The notes under the pieces were generated by a model that was given only the letters and a program-made list of their open reading frames with translations, searched no databases and was not told the origin of the DNA. Positions 25,461 to 33,724 of a stretch of 64,000 bases of DNA are shown here, piece after piece. The stretch lies in NCBI GenBank assembly GCA_964342385.1, contig CAYFGP010000009.1, forward strand, positions 25,175 to 89,174. Direction: 5' to 3'. A program made the translations under genes and the position numbers. Each line of letters opens with the position of its first letter. The stretch's first letter is position 1. The stretch comes from Oceanospirillum sp964342385 (GTDB taxonomy: Bacteria; Pseudomonadota; Gammaproteobacteria; Pseudomonadales; Halomonadaceae).

Positions 25461-25979
25461 TCAGTGTCGTGTCGCACCATCCTCTACACCCACAGCAGCA
25501 GGACAATTTTCCAGCGCAAAGACCACAGGTTCAAATTCAGCTTTATTTTTAGGGTTTAATCCCATCAAAATACGATGAGCATCAATCACTTTCTGACGTA
25601 CACTTTCTGCACACTCATCCAGAATCGGTGCTTCCTGCATACAACAGCCCAACTCAACCGGCTCCCTACAGATTTCAAAATAATGCTCAAAACCCATGGT
25701 TTCCAGAATATGCGTAATATCCGTACGAGTACTGATAATCGTCGGCTTATGGTTTAACACGCCTTTCGCATTAACGGCTATTTTTGCCAATAACCCTAAT
25801 GCGGTACTGTCGATACCGTCCGTTTCCGTCAGATCCACTACAACGGATTTTAATTCCCCACCAAAAATTCGCTTTAACAGAGAATCGATTGTGGAACATA
25901 GTGTCAATCTGACATCGCCCATAAACTTCAGAACGTAAACATCCTGATTTTCGGCGACCATGATTTTACCATTTTGCAT
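25461..25979 (-). CDS. STAS-domain anti-sigma factor antagonist-like protein
   Basis: A 172-residue protein: a STAS domain in the first ~110 residues (KFMGDVRLTLCSTIDSLLKR, then VVVDLTETDGIDSTALGLLAK) and a ~60-residue C-terminal extension with three Cys (GCCMQEAPILDECAESV). The Ser of DGIDSTALGLL is the position phosphorylated in SpoIIAA-type antagonists. The gene follows a PP2C-type phosphatase gene by 32 nt on the same strand. In such pairs the phosphatase dephosphorylates the STAS protein, which then sequesters an anti-sigma factor or other partner. No anti-sigma kinase is encoded here, so the partner is elsewhere. Confidence 0.85.
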   Translation of the reverse strand: MQNGKIMVAENQDVYVLKFMGDVRLTLCSTIDSLLKRIFGGELKSVVVDLTETDGIDSTALGLLAKIAVNAKGVLNHKPTIISTRTDITHILETMGFEHYFEICREPVELGCCMQEAPILDECAESVRQKVIDAHRILMGLNPKNKAEFEPVVFALENCPAAVGVEDGATRH

Positions 25980-26011
25980 AATTTAACAACCGGAAATAGA
26001 CAAACAACTGG

Positions 26012-27172
26012 CTACCCTTTTTTACCGGATACCGTCATTAAAGTGACGTCATCAGGAGAATCTTCCATCCCCATCTGAGCAAACCACTCCACCATCCCAG
26101 CGTGATCTCCTGCATACTGCTGAGCAATTTCCAACAGTGTAGTTTCTTTATCGGCCAGACTGCCGCTTTGCATTAGCTCAAAAACGCCATCAGAGAAAAG
26201 CGAGAGATAGTAGCTCGGCTGCAACAATAACTCAAATTCCTCGTAGACCGCATCGTCAAAAAGTCCTACAGGCATCCCCTTACCTTCGATAAAAGCAGCC
26301 TTACCATCCTGAACCAACACAGGCGCTGGATATTGAGCACCATTGCAATAACACATCTTATGATTCTCACCATCCAATATGGCCAGGAAGATAGTGACAT
26401 GCTTACCCAACTCCGTGCCCAAAATCTCCTTATTCAGCTCAGCCAAAATCGCTCCTGGGGAAATGTTGGCACCTCTGATTAACATACGGGTAACAAAGCG
26501 CCGGATAAATACCCTCAAGAGGATAGTCAGGAAAGCAGAAGAAGCGCCGTGGCCGGACACATCTGCTAAATAAAAGAGCACTCGCTCACGATCCATCGGG
26601 AAGTAATCTACGAAGTCACCACTCAGATATAAAGAGGGGCATACTTTATGCTCAAAAGTCAGTGTCTGAAAATTCCATGGAGTTTGCGGCAACATCTTCT
26701 GCTGCACATAACGCCCTGCCTGCTGATCCTGCCTTAAGACATCCAGGCTGGTCATCAGTTCCAGATTGATCTGCTCCAGCTCTTCGTAGGTTTGTCGTGC
26801 CTGTCGGGCATCCCGTCGCCGACTGACGGCTCTATGGGCCACTAAAGATACCAGACTCGAATGTTGGCCAGGATCCAATACATAATCATCTGCACCGGCT
26901 TCCATACCTTGTAGCACCAACTCAGCCTGAGAGTCATTCGCCAGTAGTAACACGGCATAATCTCGCTGAGCATCTAACCAACGCTCAAGACGGAACAGAT
27001 CTTGATGATCATTCAGATAGAAGATCACCAGCTCACAAGCTTTTGATAAATCCCCTGGCACAGAATCCATAGCTAAAGACTCTACAGCCAGATCAACATC
27101 CAGTAATTCAGCAAGATGCACTATCTCACCCGAGCAGGGAATAAACACTGCATCTGCTATAGTTGAAAGCAT
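26012..27172 (-). CDS. response-regulator-like PP2C (SpoIIE) phosphatase
   Basis: A 386-residue protein with an N-terminal receiver-like domain (to ~residue 120), a coiled linker (YEELEQINLELMTSLDVLRQDQ) and a PPM/SpoIIE serine phosphatase domain. Metal-binding Asp residues are in LSGDFVDYF, FYLADVSGHGASSAF, SLFSDGVFEL and DDVTLMTV. The receiver-like part is degenerate: the expected central Asp region reads CELVIFYLND, and the switch part is LLLANDSQAE, so phosphorylation may be absent or altered, while the end (GMEAGADDYVLDP) is canonical. The architecture is like the Pseudomonas HsbR/PA2798-type phosphatases (from memory). It sits upstream of the STAS gene it probably acts on. Confidence 0.87.
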   Translation of the reverse strand: MLSTIADAVFIPCSGEIVHLAELLDVDLAVESLAMDSVPGDLSKACELVIFYLNDHQDLFRLERWLDAQRDYAVLLLANDSQAELVLQGMEAGADDYVLDPGQHSSLVSLVAHRAVSRRRDARQARQTYEELEQINLELMTSLDVLRQDQQAGRYVQQKMLPQTPWNFQTLTFEHKVCPSLYLSGDFVDYFPMDRERVLFYLADVSGHGASSAFLTILLRVFIRRFVTRMLIRGANISPGAILAELNKEILGTELGKHVTIFLAILDGENHKMCYCNGAQYPAPVLVQDGKAAFIEGKGMPVGLFDDAVYEEFELLLQPSYYLSLFSDGVFELMQSGSLADKETTLLEIAQQYAGDHAGMVEWFAQMGMEDSPDDVTLMTVSGKKG

Positions 27173-27313
27173 GGTCGCTTATCATCCTTTTTCAGTATCT
27201 GGACCTAGTGTAATCCCTAGATTAACTCAGGGAAATATCGGGGAGACACACAACCCCAATTTATGCCATAGTTAATGTAACGGTTTGTAAACTTATTGCT
27301 AAGAGTGATTGAT

Positions 27314-27610
27314 ATGGAATTTATTTTACCCTTCGATGAAAAGCGTAAGTTCCCAAGAGTTAAGGTCAATAGCCCCATGACCTTGGAAGAACAGGACTCG
27401 GGTAAAACCTACACCGCGCACTGTTTGGACCTTAGCGCAACGGGAAGTCGGGTTATTCTTGACGAACCGCTGACTGAAAATACCCTGCTACGCATCAAGC
27501 TATCCAGTCCTTTGGGCCTGGAGCCTTTCTGTGCATTAGCAAGGGTTGTGTATAACAGTCTTGAATCAGGCCATGAAATTGGCTTGGAAATTACCGAAAT
27601 ATTGGACTAG
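27314..27610 (+). CDS. PilZ domain protein, probable c-di-GMP receptor
   Basis: A 98-residue single PilZ domain. Both ligand motifs are present: RKFPRVKV (RxxxR) at the N-terminus and DLSATGSRV (D/NxSxxG) about 30 residues later. I prefer the ATG at 27314 (MEFILPFDEKR); AAGAG lies 8 nt upstream, whereas the TTG at 27296 has no SD. It is divergent from the PP2C gene across ~140 nt and may link c-di-GMP to the same behaviour. An effector partner is not apparent. A GGDEF-EAL protein is encoded ~6 kb away. Confidence 0.9.
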   Translation: MEFILPFDEKRKFPRVKVNSPMTLEEQDSGKTYTAHCLDLSATGSRVILDEPLTENTLLRIKLSSPLGLEPFCALARVVYNSLESGHEIGLEITEILD

Positions 27611-27730
27611 ATAGCAGCAGGTGAGTAACAACATTGAACTCACACCGAAATTGATATCGCCATCGGATAATAAACACACAGGCAAGAACCCAAACACATG
27701 GGTAAACGACAGCTTGGCTATTTAAAAGGC

Positions 27731-27763
27731 CTGTATTCTCCCGCTACAGGCAGGAGAATGCAG
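27731..27763. repeat. 11-bp imperfect inverted repeat between pilZ and mlaA
   Basis: CTGTATTCTCC and GGAGAATGCAG pair (one G-U) around an 11-nt loop in the convergent intergenic region. No T-run. Possibly a structured 3' end or weak terminator. Confidence 0.4.
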
Positions 27764-27830
27764 AAATTTAAGCGTTTAGGTATGCGATACCAAACTAAGA
27801 ATGGATTGCAGCAAATAGCCCTGCAAAGAA

Positions 27831-28577
27831 TTAAAGTTCTTCGTCATCAAGATCCAGATCATCAAAATCTGCATCAAAGCTATCTTCTACCTGGCCATCA
27901 TGGATCTGATAAGTACGGTTTTGTAGATACGCATCTCGAATAAAGCTGTACTTATCACCTTGAACAATCTCCTCACTGCTCAACAGCTTATGTCTGGCAT
28001 GAACCAGCTTCAGCACCGTAACACCGTAAAACTCTTCTTTTTTCAGACCTACATGATTCAATGGATCCAACAGGTAATCAGGATATAAACTGATGCCATC
28101 ACGAACATTACTCGGACCCAATACTGGTAATACCAGATACGGACCGCTTTCAATGCCCCAGACGGCCAGAGTTTGACCAAAATCTTCGCGATGCTCCTCA
28201 ATATCCATCATGGAAGCCACATCAATCAGCCCCAAAAGCCCTACAGTACTATTAATCAGAAAACGCCCTGCAGCAGTTGCTGCTGCACCAGGTTTAGCCT
28301 GTAGCAAATCATTGGCAGCTGTCGGTATTTCTCCTAAATTGCTAAAGACGTTTCCGACACCACGACGGACGAACTTAGGTACAACAGCTTTATAGCCCTT
28401 AGCCACCGGCTTCGCTACATAGCTATCTAGTGTTTCATTAAAGTAAAAAACCTTGCGGTTCCAGTTTTCCCAGGGATCAACCTCTTGCTGCGCCCAGGCA
28501 GAACTTGCCCCTAACAGCAAAACCAGAGTCAATGCAGAGACTATCTTATTCATGAGTAACACACTTGCTTCCTTCAT
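27831..28577 (-). CDS. mlaA: MlaA (VacJ) outer-membrane lipid asymmetry protein
   Basis: Component of the Mla pathway that removes mislocalised phospholipids from the outer leaflet of the outer membrane. Diagnostic motifs: DPWENWNRKVFYFNETLD, FVRRGVGNVFSNLGEIPT, INSTVGLLGLIDVA, REDFGQTLAVWGI and GPYLVLPVLGPSNVRDG. A signal peptide is obvious (MNKIVSALTLVLLLGASSAWAQQ) but there is no lipobox Cys, so unlike E. coli MlaA it should be a non-lipidated, integral protein. Two starts compete: ATG at 28577, used here, or 28553, which begins the signal peptide directly but has a weaker SD. The C-terminus is strongly acidic (DFDDLDLDDEE). The other mla genes are not in the window. Confidence 0.93.
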   Translation of the reverse strand: MKEASVLLMNKIVSALTLVLLLGASSAWAQQEVDPWENWNRKVFYFNETLDSYVAKPVAKGYKAVVPKFVRRGVGNVFSNLGEIPTAANDLLQAKPGAAATAAGRFLINSTVGLLGLIDVASMMDIEEHREDFGQTLAVWGIESGPYLVLPVLGPSNVRDGISLYPDYLLDPLNHVGLKKEEFYGVTVLKLVHARHKLLSSEEIVQGDKYSFIRDAYLQNRTYQIHDGQVEDSFDADFDDLDLDDEEL

Positions 28578-28679
28578 ATAGCCCTGGATCGGGCACTGTA
28601 GTTCTTCAAACGTAAATAATTACACTTCCAAGGGCACTTGTAGTACAGCGGCTGTAATCAACGCAATCATTCCAAGCCA

Positions 28680-29612
28680 TTAACGGACATGCGTCTTTGC
28701 CGCCATCTCCTGTAACCAGGCCAGCAGCAAAGGATAGTAATCCTCTTCGGCATCAGTATTGGTGCAGAGTTCCACGGCTGAATAATTCCTTTTATTACCC
28801 GCCTTGGCAGATAACTTGATCATACGGGCATCATGCTCCGCTAATTCAAACATAAAGTTGCGGCTATCCACCTCCCTTTGCATCCATTTTTGATGCGCAG
28901 AAACAAGATACAAACTGGGAGGGAAAAAAAATGTTGTCATCGCCTGATGATAATCAAAACCATCTTCACTATCTTGCCAACTATCCTGTTGCCAGCTCTG
29001 TATATCATTGAACAAAGCTCGGGATTCATTCGCCTGACCTTTACGCAATAAGGCAGCAGGCACATAACCTAACAAGGTTGCAAAAAAAGGAATTAGCTTA
29101 CGCTCAAAAAAACCATAACGCAGTTGCTTTAACCAGCCAACGGAAGACTGCACTCGCTGCGGATTAAAGTGAACAACACCCGCAACCTGATTAATTATTT
29201 TGGGATTACGAGCCAGAAATGCACTCCAAAGCACACTGCCCAATTGATAACCCATTAAAAAGCGCTGCGGGTGCTTATGTCGTTTATCGACCGCTTTCCA
29301 GATCAATGGCAGATCTTCGGTCACTAATTGCAACCAATTATAAGATTCCTGTCGAAGCAGAGAACGGGCCGCATCTCTGCCACGATAACTGCAGATAAAT
29401 ACCTCATATCCCTGATCGACAAGAGAGTAAGCTAAGCCCACTCTCTTATCTGAATTCAGGAAGATACGACTATCTTGCCCAAATCCGTGCAGCATAAGTA
29501 CACACCCTTTTAGCTCTCCCTGGCGCGGTGTTAAACGATGCAGACCCGCGGCCATAGAAGGCGTTAGCGGTAGAGGAATAAACTCCTCCAGCACCTGTCG
29601 ATCCATCGTCAT
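28680..29612 (-). CDS. alpha/beta-hydrolase-fold protein lacking the nucleophile Ser
   Basis: A 310-residue protein with the alpha/beta-hydrolase core: VLMLHGFGQDSRIF (oxyanion-hole strand), VFICSYRGRD, and a nucleophile-elbow loop FLMGYQLGSVLW. At the nucleophile position (residue 123) the GxSxG motif reads GYQLG, with Gln instead of Ser; Ser126 is three residues later. Unless it uses an unusual residue, it may be a binding protein or pseudo-hydrolase. Its ATG overlaps the hrpA stop by 1 nt (TGATG), so translation is coupled to hrpA; another ATG two codons later is also possible. The link to an RNA helicase is unexplained. I do not recognise a narrower family. Confidence 0.8.
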   Translation of the reverse strand: MTMDRQVLEEFIPLPLTPSMAAGLHRLTPRQGELKGCVLMLHGFGQDSRIFLNSDKRVGLAYSLVDQGYEVFICSYRGRDAARSLLRQESYNWLQLVTEDLPLIWKAVDKRHKHPQRFLMGYQLGSVLWSAFLARNPKIINQVAGVVHFNPQRVQSSVGWLKQLRYGFFERKLIPFFATLLGYVPAALLRKGQANESRALFNDIQSWQQDSWQDSEDGFDYHQAMTTFFFPPSLYLVSAHQKWMQREVDSRNFMFELAEHDARMIKLSAKAGNKRNYSAVELCTNTDAEEDYYPLLLAWLQEMAAKTHVR

Positions 29613-32600
29613 CAGACTAATTCACTCCATAATTTGTCCAAACGTTTTGCGGATACTGGCACTTTGGTACCCAATTGTTGCGCAAACAGCGATACCCGAT
29701 ACTCTTCCAACATCCAGCGATATGGAGCAAGTGCCGCTGCACTGCCCTCACGCTGCTCCAACTGCTCTGCCTTAGCCTGGTATTTCTGCCACAGCTGATT
29801 CAGCTCATCACTCCACAGCTGTTCACGACCACGGTTTAAGCCTGCTTTTTCCAGACGTAACAGAATCGCTTTCAGATAACGGGGCAGCTCCTGCAGCCAC
29901 TCACGGCCACTTTGGTGCAAAAAGCCCACATAAACCAAATTTTCCAGCTGGAAGCGAATATCACTGTAGATAAAGGCCAGTGCCAGTGGAATCTTACCCT
30001 TCAGCTTTTTCTGAATTTCGTGATTCAGCTTAAGCACTTCATGGCACAGCTTAAGCACCTCAACCGCTTCCTTCGCCACTCGATCTTTATTGGCTTCCAG
30101 ATGTTGCTGGAAGGCCTGAGCATCCCGTGGCATCGACTCTTCCCTAAAGGCCCAATCAAAACTGGCCAGCACTAAGTCTTGTACCAGCTGATCTTTCTTA
30201 CCCAAGCTATTAAACAGTAAAGACACCTGATTCAGATTCGGCAATGATTTTTCCACCCACTTCACCTGCTGAGGCAGTGCCAGCATCAATAGTCGACGCA
30301 CCCCTTGCCAGTGGGCTTCTTTTGCCTGTCCCGGAAGATCAAACAGCGTAGAGTCCACACAGTCCTTTTTATCCACCAGTGCCGGATAGGCTCTTAATAC
30401 AATGCCCTGCTGTTCCTGCTCAATCTGCTCTGGAACCGTCAAGCCCTCAGGCCAGCTGGTCAGGCCCTGCTGCTTAAACTTATCATCACCGCTGATACGT
30501 ACCTGCTCCGCGGATTGACCGGAGAACTGCTCCAGCAACTCAGGCAAGTCACGGGATTCACCCAGAACCTTACCTTTGGCATCTACTACCTGAATCAGCA
30601 TTCTGTGGTGAGCATCCAGTTCCTGAGGTTTCCACAGTTCAGGATCGATACGTACCCCGGTTTTACGCCGTAACTGTTCAGCCAGGCAGGTCGTCAACGG
30701 CAAGTCACCTGGCTCCAGCATAGGTAACACGTCATCGATATAATCTGGAATCGGGACAAAGTTCTTGCGCACCTGCTTAGGCAGGTTTTTTACCAGCGCA
30801 ATACACTTATCCCGCAGCATGCCCGGCACCAGCCAATCCAAGCGGTTTTCGTTGATCTGCTGCAAACCCGCGACCGGTACCTTAATATTCAGACCGTCAT
30901 GCTGTTTTCCCGGCTCAAACTGGTAATCCAACGCCAAACGCATGCCTTCCAGCCCCAGCTGATCCGGGAACTGATAATCGATCGCCTGCTCGTCAGCGTC
31001 CCGCTGTAACAGCTCATCTTTATTAAAGAACAGGTAGTGTTTATCGTCTTTCTCAACGGTTTTACGCCACTTTTCAAAACCGGCACCGTTATAGATTTTT
31101 TCCGTAATGCGTTCATCGTAGAAGCGGAACAGGGTTTCATCATCCACCAAGAGATCACGACGACGCACCTTGGATTCCAGCTGTTCTACTTCGGCAATCG
31201 CCTGCTGATTGTGCTGATAAAATGGCGCTTTGCTGAAATAACCGCCTTCAATCAGACCGGTACGGATAAAGATCTCACGGGAGATCACCGGATCAATTGG
31301 GCCATAGTGCACACGACGATTGGGTACAATGGGCAGGCCGTACAGGGTCACTTTTTCTGCGGCAACCACCTGAGCGCGTTTTTTCTCCCAGTGAGGTTCA
31401 CTGTAGCTGTGCTTGGTCAGGTGTTTGGCGTAGCGCTCCACCCATTCGGGTTCGATCTTGGCCACCTGACGGGCATAGAGCTTGCTGGTTTCCACCAGCT
31501 CAGCAGCCATAATCCAGCGCGGCTGCTTTTTAAACAGTGCAGAACCGGGGAAAACATGGAACTTACGGTTGCGAGCACCCAGATACTCGCGATCTTCCAG
31601 CTTCATACCCAGATGGCTTAACAGTCCCGGCAGCAGGGACTTATGTACATCGTCGAAACCCGCCGGATTATCGTTAAACTCCAGCTTCAGCTCTTTACTC
31701 ATCAGCTTGAGTTGATGGTGCACGTCGCGCCATTCGCGCATCTTCAGATAGGATAGGAACTGCTTGTGACACCACTTACGGAACTGGCTACTACTCAGCT
31801 CCTGACGCTGTTCTTCATAGCCGTTCCATAAATTCACAAACGCCAGGAAGTCGGAGTTATCATCCTTCCACTGACGGTGTTTCTCGTCGGCTTGCTGCTG
31901 TTTGTCGTGTGGGCGCTCTCTTGGGTCCTGAGCACTCAGAGCACTGGCGATAATCAGTACTTCATTCAGCGCTTTATGCTCGGCACCTGCCAGCACCATA
32001 CGGGCGATTCGGGGATCAATGGGTAACTTCGACAGCTGACGCCCGACTTGAGTCAGACGTTCTTTATCATCCACTGCTCCCAGTTCATGCAGTAGACGGA
32101 AGCCGTCACGGATATAACGATTATCCGGTGCATCGACAAATGGGAAGTGAGCGATATTACCCAGACGCAGGTTCAGCATCTGCAGAATTACCGACGCCAG
32201 ATTGGTGCGACGAATCTCGGGATCAGTAAACTCGGGACGACCAACAAAATCCTCTTCGCTGTACAAACGAATACACAGACCTTCCGCAACACGACCACAA
32301 CGACCTTTACGTTGATTGGCACTGGCCTGAGACACAGCCTCTACCGGCAGACGCTGCACCTTGGAGCGATAGCTGTAACGGCTGATACGGGCGGTACCCG
32401 GATCAATCACGTAGCGAATACCCGGTACCGTTAACGAGGTCTCGGCCACGTTGGTGGACAACACAATACGACGGCCACTGTGGGACTGGAATACCCGGTT
32501 CTGCTCTTTGGCGCTTAAGCGCGCATACAGGGGCAGAATCTCCGTATGCAGGAATTTGGCTTTGCGCAGCACTTCTGCCGTTTCACGAATCTCGCGTTCA

Positions 32601-33619
32601 CCGGGCAGGAAGATCAGAATATCTCTTGGACCCGAGCCCCATTTACGCTCTTTCTCAATGGCGGTGATCTCTTCCACCGCCTCGACAATCCCTTGGTGCA
32701 GATACTGGTCGTAGTCGCGCTCTTCATCGTCATCCAGCTCAATCAGCGGACGATACAGCAGATCCACCGGGAAGGTTCGACCGGATACTTCAATAACAGG
32801 GGCATTACTAAAGTGCTTGGAGAAGCGCTCCACATCGATGGTTGCCGAGGTGATAATCACCTTCAGATCGGGGCGCTTAGGTAGCAGCTGTTTCAGATAG
32901 CCCAGCAGGAAGTCGATATTCAGACTGCGCTCGTGGGCTTCATCGATAATCAGCACTTCATAACGATTCAGGAAGCGATCGTTCTGTGTTTCAGCCAGTA
33001 GGATACCGTCGGTCATCAGCTTGACCAGGGTCTTTTCCGTTACCTGATCAGTAAAACGCACCTGATAGCCCACCTGCTCACCAAAGGGCACTTTCAGCTC
33101 TTCGGCAACACGGCTAGCCACGGTTCTGGCAGCTAAACGACGGGGTTGGGTATGACCAATCAGACCACGGGCACCCAGGCCCAGATCCAAACAGATCTTA
33201 GGAATCTGAGTGGTTTTACCGGAACCTGTTTCACCGGCAATGACCACGACCTGATTATCGCGAATCGCTTCGGCGATCTGCTCTTTTTTCTGGCTAACCG
33301 GCAGGTTTTCCGGGTATTCCACCTTGGGAATCAACTGCAGACGCTCTTCGACTCGTTCTGCAGAGCGTTGAATCTGAGCAATCAGTTTTTCCAGTGCGGC
33401 TTGCGGATCTTTAATATCTTCGGCTTTACCGCCGCGACGGCCTTTCCCCCGCCCCTTTTGGTCCTGATTCTGACCTCGGTTTGGCCCGTTAGACGCTAAT
33501 GGCGGCTGCCCAGACAGCATAGGTTTTAACTGCTTCCACTTCTGCTGTAAGCGAAAACGATCTTTCAGCATCGAGGCTGCTAATAACTGCTCAATTTCAG
33601 AGGGAATTACCGTAGACAT
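29612..33619 (-). CDS. hrpA: ATP-dependent DEAH-box RNA helicase HrpA
   Basis: A 1335-residue helicase; in E. coli HrpA rescues stalled ribosomes and processes mRNA. Walker A is GETGSGKTTQIPK, Walker B is DEAH, motif III SAT, and the C-terminal half has the helicase-associated and OB-fold regions (ESKVRRRDLLVDDETLFRFY; GMRLALDYQFEPGKQHDGL). I take the ATG at 33619 (MSTVIPSEIEQLL), not the TTG five codons upstream. The N-terminus includes a Gly/Arg/Lys-rich patch (KGRGKGRRGGK) after residue ~60. The stop codon overlaps the start of the next leftward gene. The large protein has no frameshift. Confidence 0.95.
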   Translation of the reverse strand: MSTVIPSEIEQLLAASMLKDRFRLQQKWKQLKPMLSGQPPLASNGPNRGQNQDQKGRGKGRRGGKAEDIKDPQAALEKLIAQIQRSAERVEERLQLIPKVEYPENLPVSQKKEQIAEAIRDNQVVVIAGETGSGKTTQIPKICLDLGLGARGLIGHTQPRRLAARTVASRVAEELKVPFGEQVGYQVRFTDQVTEKTLVKLMTDGILLAETQNDRFLNRYEVLIIDEAHERSLNIDFLLGYLKQLLPKRPDLKVIITSATIDVERFSKHFSNAPVIEVSGRTFPVDLLYRPLIELDDDEERDYDQYLHQGIVEAVEEITAIEKERKWGSGPRDILIFLPGEREIRETAEVLRKAKFLHTEILPLYARLSAKEQNRVFQSHSGRRIVLSTNVAETSLTVPGIRYVIDPGTARISRYSYRSKVQRLPVEAVSQASANQRKGRCGRVAEGLCIRLYSEEDFVGRPEFTDPEIRRTNLASVILQMLNLRLGNIAHFPFVDAPDNRYIRDGFRLLHELGAVDDKERLTQVGRQLSKLPIDPRIARMVLAGAEHKALNEVLIIASALSAQDPRERPHDKQQQADEKHRQWKDDNSDFLAFVNLWNGYEEQRQELSSSQFRKWCHKQFLSYLKMREWRDVHHQLKLMSKELKLEFNDNPAGFDDVHKSLLPGLLSHLGMKLEDREYLGARNRKFHVFPGSALFKKQPRWIMAAELVETSKLYARQVAKIEPEWVERYAKHLTKHSYSEPHWEKKRAQVVAAEKVTLYGLPIVPNRRVHYGPIDPVISREIFIRTGLIEGGYFSKAPFYQHNQQAIAEVEQLESKVRRRDLLVDDETLFRFYDERITEKIYNGAGFEKWRKTVEKDDKHYLFFNKDELLQRDADEQAIDYQFPDQLGLEGMRLALDYQFEPGKQHDGLNIKVPVAGLQQINENRLDWLVPGMLRDKCIALVKNLPKQVRKNFVPIPDYIDDVLPMLEPGDLPLTTCLAEQLRRKTGVRIDPELWKPQELDAHHRMLIQVVDAKGKVLGESRDLPELLEQFSGQSAEQVRISGDDKFKQQGLTSWPEGLTVPEQIEQEQQGIVLRAYPALVDKKDCVDSTLFDLPGQAKEAHWQGVRRLLMLALPQQVKWVEKSLPNLNQVSLLFNSLGKKDQLVQDLVLASFDWAFREESMPRDAQAFQQHLEANKDRVAKEAVEVLKLCHEVLKLNHEIQKKLKGKIPLALAFIYSDIRFQLENLVYVGFLHQSGREWLQELPRYLKAILLRLEKAGLNRGREQLWSDELNQLWQKYQAKAEQLEQREGSAAALAPYRWMLEEYRVSLFAQQLGTKVPVSAKRLDKLWSELV

Positions 33620-33724
33620 TACCGCACCAGACAAACAAAAAGCGGCATTCTACCTTGTTTGAGCAGAAAAGGCAGACTTTACCCTAGGATTCCAACAATA
33701 AAGCACAAACCGTTGATAGATACC

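Noticed and set aside
27698..27943. 81-codon + strand ORF between pilZ and mlaA
   Set aside because: Overlaps the 3' end of mlaA, contains a hairpin and has no SD.
31037..31621. 194-codon + strand frame antisense to hrpA
   Set aside because: Inside the HrpA gene, no motifs, no start signal.
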